Assembly (NCBI GenBank): GCA_021731425.1
Contig: JAKFXJ010000321.1
Location: 1 to 13,052 of the forward strand
Direction of reading: 5' to 3'
Source: Limnohabitans sp.
GTDB lineage: Bacteria > Pseudomonadota > Gammaproteobacteria > Burkholderiales > Burkholderiaceae_C
DNA length: 13,052 bases
This document shows positions 1 to 13,052 of the stretch, one piece after another. A model generated the notes under the pieces. The model saw only the letters and a program-made list of their open reading frames with translations. It searched no databases and was not told where the DNA came from. The first letter of the stretch is position 1. Each line of letters begins with the position of its first letter. The translations under genes and the position numbers were made by a program.

Positions 1-17
1 GAAGGCTTGTCGTTCAT
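1..17 (-). CDS. Start of an unidentified gene, cut by the window edge
   Basis: An ATG at 17-15 opens a frame reading Met-Asn-Asp-Lys-Pro-Ser before the window ends. It lies 11 bases beyond the stop codon of the LemA-like gene, and a weak GAGAG purine run sits about 8 bases before the ATG, so it could be the next cistron of the same unit. Six residues are too few to name a product. In some bacteria lemA is followed by a gene for a TPM-domain (YgcG-like) membrane protein, but nothing visible here supports or excludes that. Confidence 0.35.
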
Positions 18-28
18 GGTGACGGCTC

Positions 29-571
29 TCAAGTGGAGGCCATGGTCAGGTCCATGCGCACGGCGGGTTTGAAGTTCAAACGCCGCGCCAGCCATGAAGC
101 TGGCCTCATGCTCAATGCGTCGTTGTAAGCACCAACGGCCACGTGGTACGGAATCATGGCGGCGGGCAAGGTTTGGCGCATGCGGTTGAGGGCGATTTCC
201 AAATCGGGCCGGATGGCCTCGTGGGCTTGTTTTTGCAACACACGGATTTCACTGACCAGTTGCAGGTGCTGGCTGATCACCTGTTTTTGCACCACTTCGT
301 CGAGCGGCTGCAAGCGGGCCTGCGTGAGGGCCTCGAGCATCTGTTCGCTGGCGGTTTGTACCGCCTGCAATTCTTGCGCCTCGGCCTCGCTGACCAGGCT
401 TTGCCGCGCCGCCAAGCCCCCTTGCAAACGCACCAAAAGACGCAACCACACGGCGTCCACACTGCTCCACTGGCGCACCACTTCTGAGCGCAAACGCACC
501 AGACGGTTGTGCGCACCCACCGACCAGAACAGGCACAAGGCCAGCACCACACCCACCAACAGAGCACCCAT
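29..571 (-). CDS. LemA-like membrane-anchored protein, divergent
   Basis: A 180-residue protein of the LemA type, a widespread family of N-terminally anchored helical proteins whose biochemical role is poorly known. Residues 2-19 form one hydrophobic segment, followed by HNRLVRLRSEV and a WSSVD motif (about 21-39), matching the family pattern of Asn-x-Leu-Val-x-Leu-Arg and Trp-Ser-x-hydrophobic-Asp. The C-terminal part has AYNDAL followed by SWLARRLNFKPA (about 148-170), matching the family's Tyr-Asn...Ala-Arg-x-hydrophobic-x-Phe-Lys-Pro end. The middle is Gln-, Glu- and Ala-rich and probably coiled-coil. The usual Arg-Arg-x-Asp-Leu-Ile-Pro-Asn-Leu stretch after the first helix is absent and replaced by Leu/Arg-rich sequence, so this is a diverged member. 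The ATG start is bounded by an in-frame TGA 15 bases upstream and has an AGAGGAA ribosome site. It lies just beyond the rpoC terminator. The family call is from motif memory; function is unknown. Confidence 0.62.
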   Translation of the reverse strand: MGALLVGVVLALCLFWSVGAHNRLVRLRSEVVRQWSSVDAVWLRLLVRLQGGLAARQSLVSEAEAQELQAVQTASEQMLEALTQARLQPLDEVVQKQVISQHLQLVSEIRVLQKQAHEAIRPDLEIALNRMRQTLPAAMIPYHVAVGAYNDALSMRPASWLARRLNFKPAVRMDLTMAST

Positions 572-601
572 GATCCATTCCTCTCAGGGCCATCGCCCCA
601 T

Positions 602-638
602 AAAAACAGCCCCTGACCACATGGCGGTACAGGGGCTG
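602..638 (-). terminator. Intrinsic terminator after rpoC
   Basis: On the minus strand a perfect 9-bp stem, CAGCCCCTG (638-630) with CAGGGGCTG (615-607), is followed at once by TTTTT (606-602). Three more pairs (ACC/GGT) can form inside the loop. It begins 34 bases after the rpoC stop codon and has both parts of a Rho-independent terminator, so it should end the rpoBC transcript. The plus-strand flank has no T-run, so it is directional. Confidence 0.85.
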
Positions 639-646
639 CATGGACT

Positions 647-662
647 CACCGCGTTGGCGGTG
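647..662 (-). other. Small hairpin between the rpoC stop and the terminator
   Basis: A perfect 6-bp inverted repeat, CACCGC and GCGGTG, with a 4-base CAAC loop on the minus strand. It starts 10 bases after the rpoC stop and is followed by no T-run. It is probably an auxiliary 3'-UTR stem upstream of the main terminator. Confidence 0.45.
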
Positions 663-672
663 AATGCACCGT

Positions 673-4887
<4,215 letters not shown>

Positions 4888-4910
4888 GGTTTGAATCCTT
4901 TGCCTGTGAA

Positions 4911-9035
<4,125 letters not shown>

Positions 9036-9068
9036 GAGATCTCCGGGCTTGATCTTTCAGAACTGTGT

Positions 9069-9096
9069 GTTGAGCGAGCTGTTGCACTCTCTCAAC
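9069..9096 (-). other. Hairpin in the rpoB leader
   Basis: On the minus strand GTTGAGAGAG (9096-9087) can pair with CTCGCTCAAC (9078-9069), giving 9 pairs with one A-G mismatch around an 8-base loop. It ends 33 bases before the rpoB ATG and leaves the ribosome site free. It could aid mRNA stability or be one arm of an RNase III site; that role is inferred only. Confidence 0.4.
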
Positions 9097-9193
9097 GGTC
9101 TTGGCGGCTGGCCTCTACCAGCGTTGGCGGACGATTGCGCATTGCACGCAACCCGTACCAAGGGTCTTCTGCAGTCGGGTCAGAAAACACTGG

Positions 9194-9219
9194 AAAGAAG
9201 ACTGAACGGAGTCTGCTTT
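9194..9219 (-). other. Weak hairpin with pyrimidine-rich 3' side in the rplL-rpoB spacer
   Basis: AAAG-C-AGACT (9219-9210) faces AGTCT-T-CTTT (9203-9194) across a 6-base loop on the minus strand, giving 5+4 pairs with one mismatch. The 3' side is T-rich but there is no uninterrupted T-run. It might be a weak pause or partial attenuator between the ribosomal protein genes and rpoBC; the pairing may also be chance. Confidence 0.3.
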
Positions 9220-9238
9220 TCGGTGCGCTCTTCAAGCA

Positions 9239-9276
9239 CCAAAGGCTGGAGGCCCTTTCGGACACTCCAGCCTTGG
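9239..9276 (-). promoter_or_regulatory. Long GAAA-capped hairpin after rplL (candidate attenuator or RNase III site)
   Basis: On the minus strand CCAAGGCTGGAG (9276-9265) pairs with CTCCAGCCTTTGG (9251-9239) with one bulged base. Above a single unpaired T, GTCC and GGGC extend the stem and are closed by a GAAA tetraloop. It starts 12 bases after the rplL stop. No T-run follows, so it is not a canonical terminator. In E. coli the rplL-rpoB spacer holds a partial attenuator and an RNase III cleavage site that lower rpoBC output relative to the ribosomal genes. The same position suggests the same job here, by inference. Confidence 0.55.
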
Positions 9277-9288
9277 AACAAAACCGAA

Positions 9289-9663
9289 TTACTTGAGTTC
9301 GGCCTTGGCGCCAGCTTCTTCCAGCTTCTTCTTAGCGGCTTCAGCGTCAGCCTTGGGCAGGCCTTCTTTGACCGCCTTAGGAGCGCCGTCCACCAAGTCT
9401 TTGGCTTCTTTCAAGCCCAGACCAGTGATTTCGCGCACAGCTTTAATCACGGACACTTTGTTAGCGCCAGCTTCGAGCAACATGACGTTGAAGTCAGTCT
9501 TCTCTTCAGCAGCAGCAGCGGCACCGCCACCAGCAGCAGCAGGAGCGGCCATAGCGGCAGCGCTCACACCAAACTTCTCTTCGATGGCTTTCACCAGGTC
9601 GTTGAGTTCCATGACCGTCATGCTGTCCAGCGCGGTCAAAAATGCGTCTTTATCGAATGCCAT
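9289..9663 (-). CDS. rplL: 50S ribosomal protein L7/L12
   Basis: The 124-residue L7/L12 protein forms dimers that bind the C-terminal helix of L10 and recruit translation GTPases to the ribosome. The N-terminal dimerisation domain covers about 1-33 (ending KFGVSAA). A flexible Ala/Gly-rich hinge covers about 34-54, visible in the DNA as GCN-codon runs. The C-terminal factor-binding domain has the typical [30 protein letters not shown] and [19 protein letters not shown] segments. The length is normal for the family. The ATG has an AGGA ribosome site 7 bases upstream (9674-9671). It lies 40 bases after rplJ. Several copies per ribosome are needed, so it is expected to be translated more strongly than rplJ. 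Confidence 0.98.
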   Translation of the reverse strand: MAFDKDAFLTALDSMTVMELNDLVKAIEEKFGVSAAAMAAPAAAGGGAAAAAEEKTDFNVMLLEAGANKVSVIKAVREITGLGLKEAKDLVDGAPKAVKEGLPKADAEAAKKKLEEAGAKAELK

Positions 9664-9703
9664 TTTTATTTCCTAACAATTGGTTAAAACACGAACGCTG
9701 GCC

Positions 9704-10210
9704 TTAAGCGGCAACAGCTTCGCCTTCGCCTTTTTTGGCCGCCAGAGCACCCAACACCACAGCGGTGCGGGACATTGGCGACATCAGCAAGCCACACAAC
9801 TGAGCCAACAAAACTTCTTTCGAAGGGATGCTTGCCAATTGCTTCACGCCGTTGACGTCCAAAGCTTTGCCTGCAAATGCACCTGCGCGAATGACCAATT
9901 TGTCGTTGGTTTTCGCGAAGTCGGCCACCACTTTCGCGGCGGCCACTGCATCTTCAGAGAAGCCATAGATCAGCGGGCCGGTCATCTGGTCAGCGACAAC
10001 TTCAAACTGCGTACCGGTCACAGCACGGCGGGCCAGGGTGTTTTTCAACACGCTCAGCGAAACGCCCAGGCTGCGAGCTTTGACGCGCAGGTTTGTCATG
10101 TCAGCGACCGTGATGCCACGGTATTCCGCCATCACCAGCGTTTGAGCTTTAGCGGCGAGGTCGGTCACTTCGGAAATGACCGCTTCTTTCTCACTGCGAT
10201 TCAGACTCAA
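9704..10210 (-). CDS. rplJ: 50S ribosomal protein L10 (TTG start)
   Basis: The 168-residue L10 anchors L7/L12 dimers to 23S rRNA at the stalk base; the L10-L7/L12 complex is known to repress its own mRNA in other bacteria. The N-terminal rRNA-binding domain shows [16 protein letters not shown] and [11 protein letters not shown] (about 27-63) and [10 protein letters not shown] (about 78-87). The C-terminal helix that binds L7/L12 is Ala-rich ([16 protein letters not shown]). The start codon is TTG. It is chosen because its second to fourth residues (Ser-Leu-Asn) align with the usual Ala-Leu-Asn start of L10, because an AAAGGAG ribosome site lies 6 bases upstream, and because the next in-frame ATG is at residue 27, inside the conserved domain. 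The length is close to E. coli (165). Confidence 0.97.
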   Translation of the reverse strand: MSLNRSEKEAVISEVTDLAAKAQTLVMAEYRGITVADMTNLRVKARSLGVSLSVLKNTLARRAVTGTQFEVVADQMTGPLIYGFSEDAVAAAKVVADFAKTNDKLVIRAGAFAGKALDVNGVKQLASIPSKEVLLAQLCGLLMSPMSRTAVVLGALAAKKGEGEAVAA

Positions 10211-10216
10211 GGTCTA

Positions 10217-10223
10217 CTCCTTT
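10217..10223 (-). promoter_or_regulatory. Strong ribosome binding site deciding the TTG start of rplJ
   Basis: AAAGGAG on the minus strand lies 6 bases before the TTG at 10210-10208. No ATG or GTG in frame sits at a suitable distance, so this site fixes the translation start of L10. Confidence 0.85.
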
Positions 10224-10315
10224 ATATGTGTTGTCCAGGTTGCCCCTTGAACACGCCTATTTGCAGCGACCAACTGTTCAGGATCTTCATCCATCTGCAG
10301 CGGGATCGCCATCTG

Positions 10316-10381
10316 CGTTGGCCCAAAACTTCAAGAAGACTTGAGGTTTTGTTGATTAAGCACACGGGGTGTGCACCAACG
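10316..10381 (-). promoter_or_regulatory. Branched mRNA structure in the rplJ leader (candidate L10 leader)
   Basis: On the minus strand CGTTGG (10381-10376) can pair with CCAACG (10321-10316) and enclose two hairpins. The first is GCACAC/GTGTGC with a CCC loop (10374-10360). The second is CAAAAC-C-TCAAG with CTTGA-A-GTTTTG and a TCTT loop (10351-10324). This makes a three-way junction about 105 bases upstream of the rplJ start. The L10(L7/L12) complex binds a structured leader in this location in E. coli and other bacteria (the Rfam L10 leader family). The match is by location and fold type; no covariance search was possible. Confidence 0.55.
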
Positions 10382-10398
10382 GTCTTGGATGGCCCGCC

Positions 10399-10414
10399 GA
10401 TCTTTTGCAAGATC
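10399..10414 (-). other. GNRA-capped hairpin in the rplJ leader
   Basis: GATCTT and AAGATC on the minus strand make a perfect 6-bp stem closed by a GCAA tetraloop. It lies between the rplA 3' hairpin and the branched element nearer rplJ, and may be part of the same L10-responsive leader. No T-run follows. Confidence 0.45.
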
Positions 10415-10428
10415 AACGACCCACCACA

Positions 10429-10454
10429 TTGAGGGACTCGGATGAGCCCCTCAA
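10429..10454 (-). other. 11-bp hairpin just after rplA
   Basis: On the minus strand TTGAGGGGCTC pairs with GAGTCCCTCAA (one G-T pair) around an ATCC tetraloop. It starts 10 bases after the rplA stop. The following bases are G-rich, not a T-run, so it is more likely a 3'-end protection or processing stem than a terminator; rplKA and rplJL may be separated or processed here. Confidence 0.55.
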
Positions 10455-10464
10455 ATCTTTGCCA

Positions 10465-11160
10465 TCACGCCGAGATGGATTGTGTGTCGACGCGAACGCC
10501 CACACCCATGGTCGACGAGACCGCCACTTTGCGCAGGTACACGCCTTTGCTGGTCGCGGGCTTGGCTTTCACCAAAGCTTCCACCAGCGCAGCCAAGTTG
10601 CCTTGCAACTTGTCGGTATCGAACGAACGACGGCCGATGGTGCCATGCACAATACCGGCTTTGTCCACACGGAACTGCACTTGACCGGCCTTGGCGTTTT
10701 TCACGGCGGTGGCCACGTCAGGGGTCACGGTGCCGACTTTGGGGTTAGGCATCAGGCCACGTGGGCCCAAGATTTGACCCAGAGTACCGACCACGCGCAT
10801 GGCGTCAGGGGCAGCAATCACCACGTCGAAAGGCATGTCGCCAGCTTTCACGCGGGCAGCCAAGTCATCCATGCCCACCACGTCTGCACCAGCAGCACGG
10901 GCTTCGTCAGCCTTGGCGCCTTGTGCGAACACGGCCACACGGGCGGTCTTGCCGGTGCCATTGGGCAACACGACAGCGCCACGAACCACTTGGTCGGACT
11001 TCTTGGCATCGATGCCGAGTTGGACGGCCACGTCGATGGACTCGTCAAATTTGGCGGTCGCGCACTCTTTGACGATGGTCAAAGCGTCAGAAAGTGCGTA
11101 CAGCTTCAGGCTGTCGACTTTGCCAGCCAGGGCTTTTTGTTTTTTGGTGAGCTTGGACAT
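10465..11160 (-). CDS. rplA: 50S ribosomal protein L1
   Basis: The 231-residue L1 forms the mobile L1 stalk that guides release of deacylated tRNA from the E site; in E. coli it also represses translation of the rplKA mRNA. The family signature [11 protein letters not shown] lies at about 131-141, after the domain II region, and the ending [11 protein letters not shown] is typical. The length is near E. coli (234). The ATG follows the rplK TAA with no base between, giving TAAATG, and the GGAGGG ribosome site lies inside the rplK coding end, so translation is probably coupled to rplK. It is followed by a hairpin and the 254-base rplJ leader. Confidence 0.98.
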   Translation of the reverse strand: MSKLTKKQKALAGKVDSLKLYALSDALTIVKECATAKFDESIDVAVQLGIDAKKSDQVVRGAVVLPNGTGKTARVAVFAQGAKADEARAAGADVVGMDDLAARVKAGDMPFDVVIAAPDAMRVVGTLGQILGPRGLMPNPKVGTVTPDVATAVKNAKAGQVQFRVDKAGIVHGTIGRRSFDTDKLQGNLAALVEALVKAKPATSKGVYLRKVAVSSTMGVGVRVDTQSISA

Positions 11161-11592
11161 TTACACGCCCTCCACATTCACGCCCATGGAACGGGCAGTA
11201 CCGGCGATGGTGCGAACGGCTGCGTCCAGGTCGGCAGCAGTCAGATCTTTCATTTTGGTCTTGGCGATTTCTTCCAGCTGAGCGCGGGTGATCTTACCGA
11301 CCTTTTCCAGACCTGGCTTGGTCGAAGCCTTGTCAATCTTGATGGACTTCTTGATCAAGGTCGCTGCAGGTGGCGTCTTGATGATGAAGGTGAAGGATTT
11401 GTCTGCAAACGCTGTGATGACCACAGGCAATGGCAGGCCCGGCTCAACGCCTTGGGTCTGGGCGTTGAACGCCTTGCAGAATTCCATGATGTTCAAACCA
11501 CGTTGGCCCAGTGCAGGACCAATGGGTGGTGATGGGTTGGCTTTACCAGCTGGCACTTGCAGCTTGATGAAGCCGACGATTTTTTTCGCCAT
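11161..11592 (-). CDS. rplK: 50S ribosomal protein L11
   Basis: The 143-residue L11 binds the GTPase-associated region of 23S rRNA (around helices 43-44) and contributes to factor binding and the stringent response through RelA. The N-terminal domain carries the conserved [15 protein letters not shown] (about 18-32), including the paired prolines involved in thiostrepton action. The C-terminal rRNA-binding domain contains [18 protein letters not shown] and ends with [11 protein letters not shown]. The length equals the usual 142-143 residues. The ATG has an AAGGAGT ribosome site (11604-11598). A structured 121-base leader separates it from nusG, and the stop codon touches the rplA start. Confidence 0.99.
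   Translation of the reverse strand: MAKKIVGFIKLQVPAGKANPSPPIGPALGQRGLNIMEFCKAFNAQTQGVEPGLPLPVVITAFADKSFTFIIKTPPAATLIKKSIKIDKASTKPGLEKVGKITRAQLEEIAKTKMKDLTAADLDAAVRTIAGTARSMGVNVEGV
11168..11173 (-). promoter_or_regulatory. rplA ribosome binding site inside the rplK end
   Basis: GGAGGG on the minus strand lies 7 bases before the rplA ATG and overlaps the last codons of rplK, upstream of the abutting TAAATG junction. This layout favours translational coupling of L11 and L1. Confidence 0.65.
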
Positions 11593-11611
11593 GCTTTACT
11601 CCTTGCGGGTT

Positions 11612-11653
11612 TTAACGCTTTGGACCCAAAGGTCCTCGGCTCCCCGGGGTTAA
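11612..11653 (-). promoter_or_regulatory. Candidate L1 translational operator in the rplK leader
   Basis: On the minus strand TTAAC (11653-11649) pairs with GTTAA (11616-11612), and inside it GGACC (11635-11631) pairs with GGTCC (11626-11622) with a TTTG loop. The two helices are split by a strongly asymmetric, purine-rich internal loop (13 against 5 bases). The longer side holds GGAGCCGA, which I recall from E. coli 23S rRNA next to the L1-binding helices. L1 represses the rplKA mRNA at a site resembling its rRNA target in E. coli; position and shape fit, but the assignment is inferred. Confidence 0.45.
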
Positions 11654-11693
11654 CGACTCAAGATCAAAAACAGGTGCCGAGTCGGGAAGCACC
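11654..11693 (-). other. Candidate H-type RNA pseudoknot between nusG and rplK
   Basis: On the minus strand stem 1 is GGTGC (11693-11689) with GCACC (11677-11673). Its loop contains CGACTC (11684-11679), which is complementary to GAGTCG (11659-11654) downstream. The loops are 4, 1 and 13 bases, which is sterically feasible for an H-type pseudoknot. Alternatively only one of the two stems forms. It lies 20 bases after the nusG stop and directly before the candidate L1 element. Confidence 0.4.
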
Positions 11694-11713
11694 AGTTCGG
11701 TAAACTTACAAAA

Positions 11714-12295
11714 TCAGGTCTTTTCGACTTGACTGAACTCCAACTCAACCGGTGTGGCGCGGCCGAAAATGGTCACCGACACTCGCATCTTGTTGCGCTC
11801 ATAGTTGACTTCTTCCACCGTGCCATTGAAGTCCGTGAACGGGCCTTCCTTGACGCGGATGTATTCACCGACTTCGAACTCCACCTTGTGACGGGGTTTG
11901 TCGGTGCCTTCTTGCATCTGGTTGACGATTTTGGCCACATCCGCTTCGGAGATGGGGGCTGGGCGGTTCTTGGCGCCACCCACAAAACCGGTCACCTTGT
12001 TGGTGTGTTTGACCAAGTGCCAAGTTTCGTCATCCATCACCATTTCGACCAGCACATAGCCGGGGAAGAACTTTCGCTCAGTGGTGCGCTTTTGGCCGTT
12101 CTTGATTTCCACCACTTCTTCGGTGGGGACCAGGATGCGACCAAACTTGGATTCCATGCCCGACCGCGTGATGCGCTCAATGATGTTGCGCTCGACCGCT
12201 TTTTCCATGCCGGAATAGGCATGCACCACGTACCATTTCAGGTCCGGGTTGGTCGAAGAGCCCGCCATCGGCGCGTTGACTACAACATCGTTCAT
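11714..12295 (-). CDS. nusG: Transcription termination/antitermination factor NusG
   Basis: The 193-residue NusG bridges the RNA polymerase clamp to Rho, S10 or the leading ribosome. After a short acidic and polar N-terminal extension (1-19), the NGN domain begins with [19 protein letters not shown] and includes [12 protein letters not shown] (about 74-85) and a VTGFVGG segment. The KOW domain covers about 140-193 with [21 protein letters not shown] and ends [11 protein letters not shown]. The chosen ATG begins MNDVVVNAP; the frame stays open far upstream but would overlap secE in another phase, so that extension is discarded. Its A is the last base of the secE TAA stop (TAATG), a one-base overlap that suggests translational coupling. 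It is slightly longer than E. coli NusG (181). Confidence 0.98.
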   Translation of the reverse strand: MNDVVVNAPMAGSSTNPDLKWYVVHAYSGMEKAVERNIIERITRSGMESKFGRILVPTEEVVEIKNGQKRTTERKFFPGYVLVEMVMDDETWHLVKHTNKVTGFVGGAKNRPAPISEADVAKIVNQMQEGTDKPRHKVEFEVGEYIRVKEGPFTDFNGTVEEVNYERNKMRVSVTIFGRATPVELEFSQVEKT

Positions 12296-12678
12296 TATTT
12301 TTTCCACCCGAGAATCAGATCGTAAAAAACCCATTCCAGAGTTTTGTCGGTGAGCCACAAAAACAGGGCCATCACCACCACAAAAGCGAATACGTACAAA
12401 GTGATTTGCAAGGCTTCTTTGCGCTCTGGCCACACCACTTTTTTGGTTTCGCGCACAGCATCGCGTCCAAAGGCCACCAATTGTCGGCCTGTCTCGGCTG
12501 TGAAAAACACCACAACCGCAGCCACGAGGCCAACCAACAAGCCACCCCACTGCGCCCAGACACCTTGCGCAGACAACATGTAGTAAGCCACCAAGCCAGC
12601 AATGACCAGCGCAGCCACCAGGGCAAGACGCATTTTGTCGCCAGCGGGACTGACTGTTTGAACTTCGGATGTTGCCAT
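12295..12678 (-). CDS. secE: Preprotein translocase subunit SecE
   Basis: The 127-residue SecE is an inner-membrane protein that clamps SecY in the SecYEG translocon. Three hydrophobic segments are visible at about 18-36, 43-60 and 92-110, the three-helix form known from E. coli (also 127 residues) rather than the single-helix form of many bacteria. The conserved amphipathic region before the last helix reads [20 protein letters not shown] (71-90). The ATG at 12678 has only a distant AAAGGT ribosome site about 10 bases upstream. It follows the tRNA-Trp hairpins and overlaps nusG by one base. Confidence 0.97.
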   Translation of the reverse strand: MATSEVQTVSPAGDKMRLALVAALVIAGLVAYYMLSAQGVWAQWGGLLVGLVAAVVVFFTAETGRQLVAFGRDAVRETKKVVWPERKEALQITLYVFAFVVVMALFLWLTDKTLEWVFYDLILGWKK

Positions 12679-12697
12679 ACGGCTGAAAACCTTTGTT

Positions 12698-12719
12698 GAG
12701 CCTTGTTTTCAAAAGGCTC
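12698..12719 (-). other. Hairpin in the secE leader
   Basis: GAGCCTT and AAGGCTC on the minus strand form a perfect 7-bp stem around an 8-base A/T-rich loop. It ends 19 bases before the secE ATG, just upstream of its ribosome site, so it may influence secE translation or mRNA stability. No convincing promoter was recognised around it. Confidence 0.4.
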
Positions 12720-12732
12720 TGATCAGACAAGG

Positions 12733-12757
12733 AAGCCCGCTAGAGTCTAGCGGGCTT
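12733..12757 (-). terminator. Strong inverted repeat between tRNA-Trp and secE (probable terminator)
   Basis: A perfect 12-base inverted repeat with a single central base (AAGCCCGCTAGA and TCTAGCGGGCTT). In RNA it would be a stem of about 10 pairs with a small loop. On the minus strand it is followed by CCTTGTCT, a poor T-run, so termination may be partial. It divides tuf and tRNA-Trp from secE-nusG, implying either a secE promoter nearby or readthrough. Confidence 0.6.
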
Positions 12758-12763
12758 GAAAAT

Positions 12764-12779
12764 CCACCTTTTCAGGTGG
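12764..12779 (-). terminator. GAAA-capped hairpin at the tRNA-Trp 3' end
   Basis: On the minus strand CCACCT and AGGTGG form a 6-bp stem with a GAAA tetraloop, followed by ATTTTC. The first three bases of the stem are the CCA end of tRNA-Trp. It may act as a weak terminator or as a 3' boundary for tRNA processing. Confidence 0.5.
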
Positions 12780-12852
12780 CAGGGGCAGTAGGAATCGAAC
12801 CTACAACCTTCGGTTTTGGAGACCGACGCTCTGCCAATTGAGCTATACCCCT
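12777..12852 (-). tRNA. trnW: tRNA-Trp (anticodon CCA), CCA end encoded
   Basis: A complete 76-base cloverleaf read on the minus strand. The acceptor AGGGGTA pairs with TGCCCCT (one U-G pair), the discriminator is G, and CCA is encoded at 12779-12777. The D arm contains AGCTCAATTGGCAGAGC, the anticodon arm TCGGT-CTCCAAA-ACCGA places anticodon CCA at 12819-12817, and the T arm holds the conserved GTTCGAATC loop. It closely resembles E. coli tRNA-Trp. Its 5' end lies 12 bases after the tuf stop codon, so it is probably co-transcribed with tuf and cut out by RNase P, as in the tufB-type tRNA operons of other proteobacteria. Confidence 0.98.
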
Positions 12853-12864
12853 ACTTGAACCTCT

Positions 12865-13052
12865 TTAAGCGATGATTTTGGCAACCACGCCAGCGCCAAC
12901 GGTACGGCCGCCTTCGCGGATGGCAAAGCGCAAGCCTTCTTCCATCGCAATGGGGTTGATCAACTTCACAGTGATCGACACGTTGTCACCTGGCATCACC
13001 ATCTCTTTGCCTTCTGGCAATTCGATCGCGCCGGTCACGTCAGTCGTACGGA
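12865..13052 (-). CDS. tuf: Elongation factor Tu, C-terminal end (partial)
   Basis: The last 62 codons of EF-Tu, the GTPase that delivers aminoacyl-tRNA to the ribosome; the 5' part lies outside the window. The visible part is the end of domain III, with [41 protein letters not shown] and the invariant ending [11 protein letters not shown] before Ile-Ala and a TAA stop. The frame is intact to the window edge. Because tRNA-Trp and secE follow it, this is the copy that is called tufB in many proteobacteria; a second tuf copy elsewhere cannot be judged from here. Confidence 0.97.
   Translation of the reverse strand, partial: RTTDVTGAIELPEGKEMVMPGDNVSITVKLINPIAMEEGLRFAIREGGRTVGAGVVAKIIA

Noticed and set aside
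9500..9560. GCA/GCC-rich short repeats that resemble a microsatellite
   Set aside because: They are the alanine and glycine codons of the L7/L12 hinge.
10369..11532. 387-residue open frame on the plus strand
   Set aside because: It runs antisense across rplA and most of rplK, both certain genes, and shows only shadow composition.
12296..12730. Longer nusG frame starting at 12730
   Set aside because: It would overlap all of secE in another phase and add non-homologous Cys/Trp/Arg-rich sequence; the family start fits the ATG at 12295.

Overview
The window is a core housekeeping region of a bacterial chromosome, and every supported gene is on the minus strand. Read in the direction of transcription (right to left), the order is tuf (3' end only), tRNA-Trp, secE, nusG, rplK, rplA, rplJ, rplL, rpoB, rpoC, a LemA-like gene, and the first codons of one more gene. 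This is the conserved tuf-secE-nusG-rplKAJL-rpoBC cluster. The three-helix SecE, the RpoC and RpoB lengths (1404 and 1374 residues), the L10 protein with a TTG start, and the strong G/C bias at third codon positions suggest a betaproteobacterium. Burkholderiales, probably near Comamonadaceae, is my best guess; it rests on remembered protein similarity and not on a search.

Layout. Positions 12865-13052 hold the C-terminus of EF-Tu. tRNA-Trp(CCA) follows 12 bases later. Two strong hairpins then separate this translation unit from secE and nusG, whose stop and start codons overlap by one base. A 121-base leader before rplK carries a candidate H-type pseudoknot and a second structured element that may be the L1 operator. 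rplK and rplA abut without a gap. A 254-base leader before rplJ holds several hairpins in the position of the L10 autoregulatory leader. rplJ and rplL are 40 bases apart. A 253-base spacer with three hairpins precedes rpoB, where enteric bacteria have an attenuator and an RNase III site. rpoB and rpoC are 23 bases apart, and a clear intrinsic terminator follows rpoC. Beyond it, only 30 bases from the T-run, starts a divergent LemA-family membrane protein.

The genes work together in gene expression. EF-Tu and tRNA-Trp serve translation. SecE is the small subunit of the membrane translocon. NusG couples RNA polymerase to ribosome and Rho. L11 and L1 form two ribosomal stalk bases, L10 with L7/L12 forms the GTPase-recruiting stalk, and RpoB/RpoC are the catalytic core of RNA polymerase.

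No undescribed protein system is visible. The parts worth a second look are non-coding: the structured leaders, the hairpin that includes the tRNA CCA end, and the isolated LemA-like gene behind the terminator. There is no stretch above 300 bases without a gene, and no mobile element, CRISPR array or prophage signal was seen.
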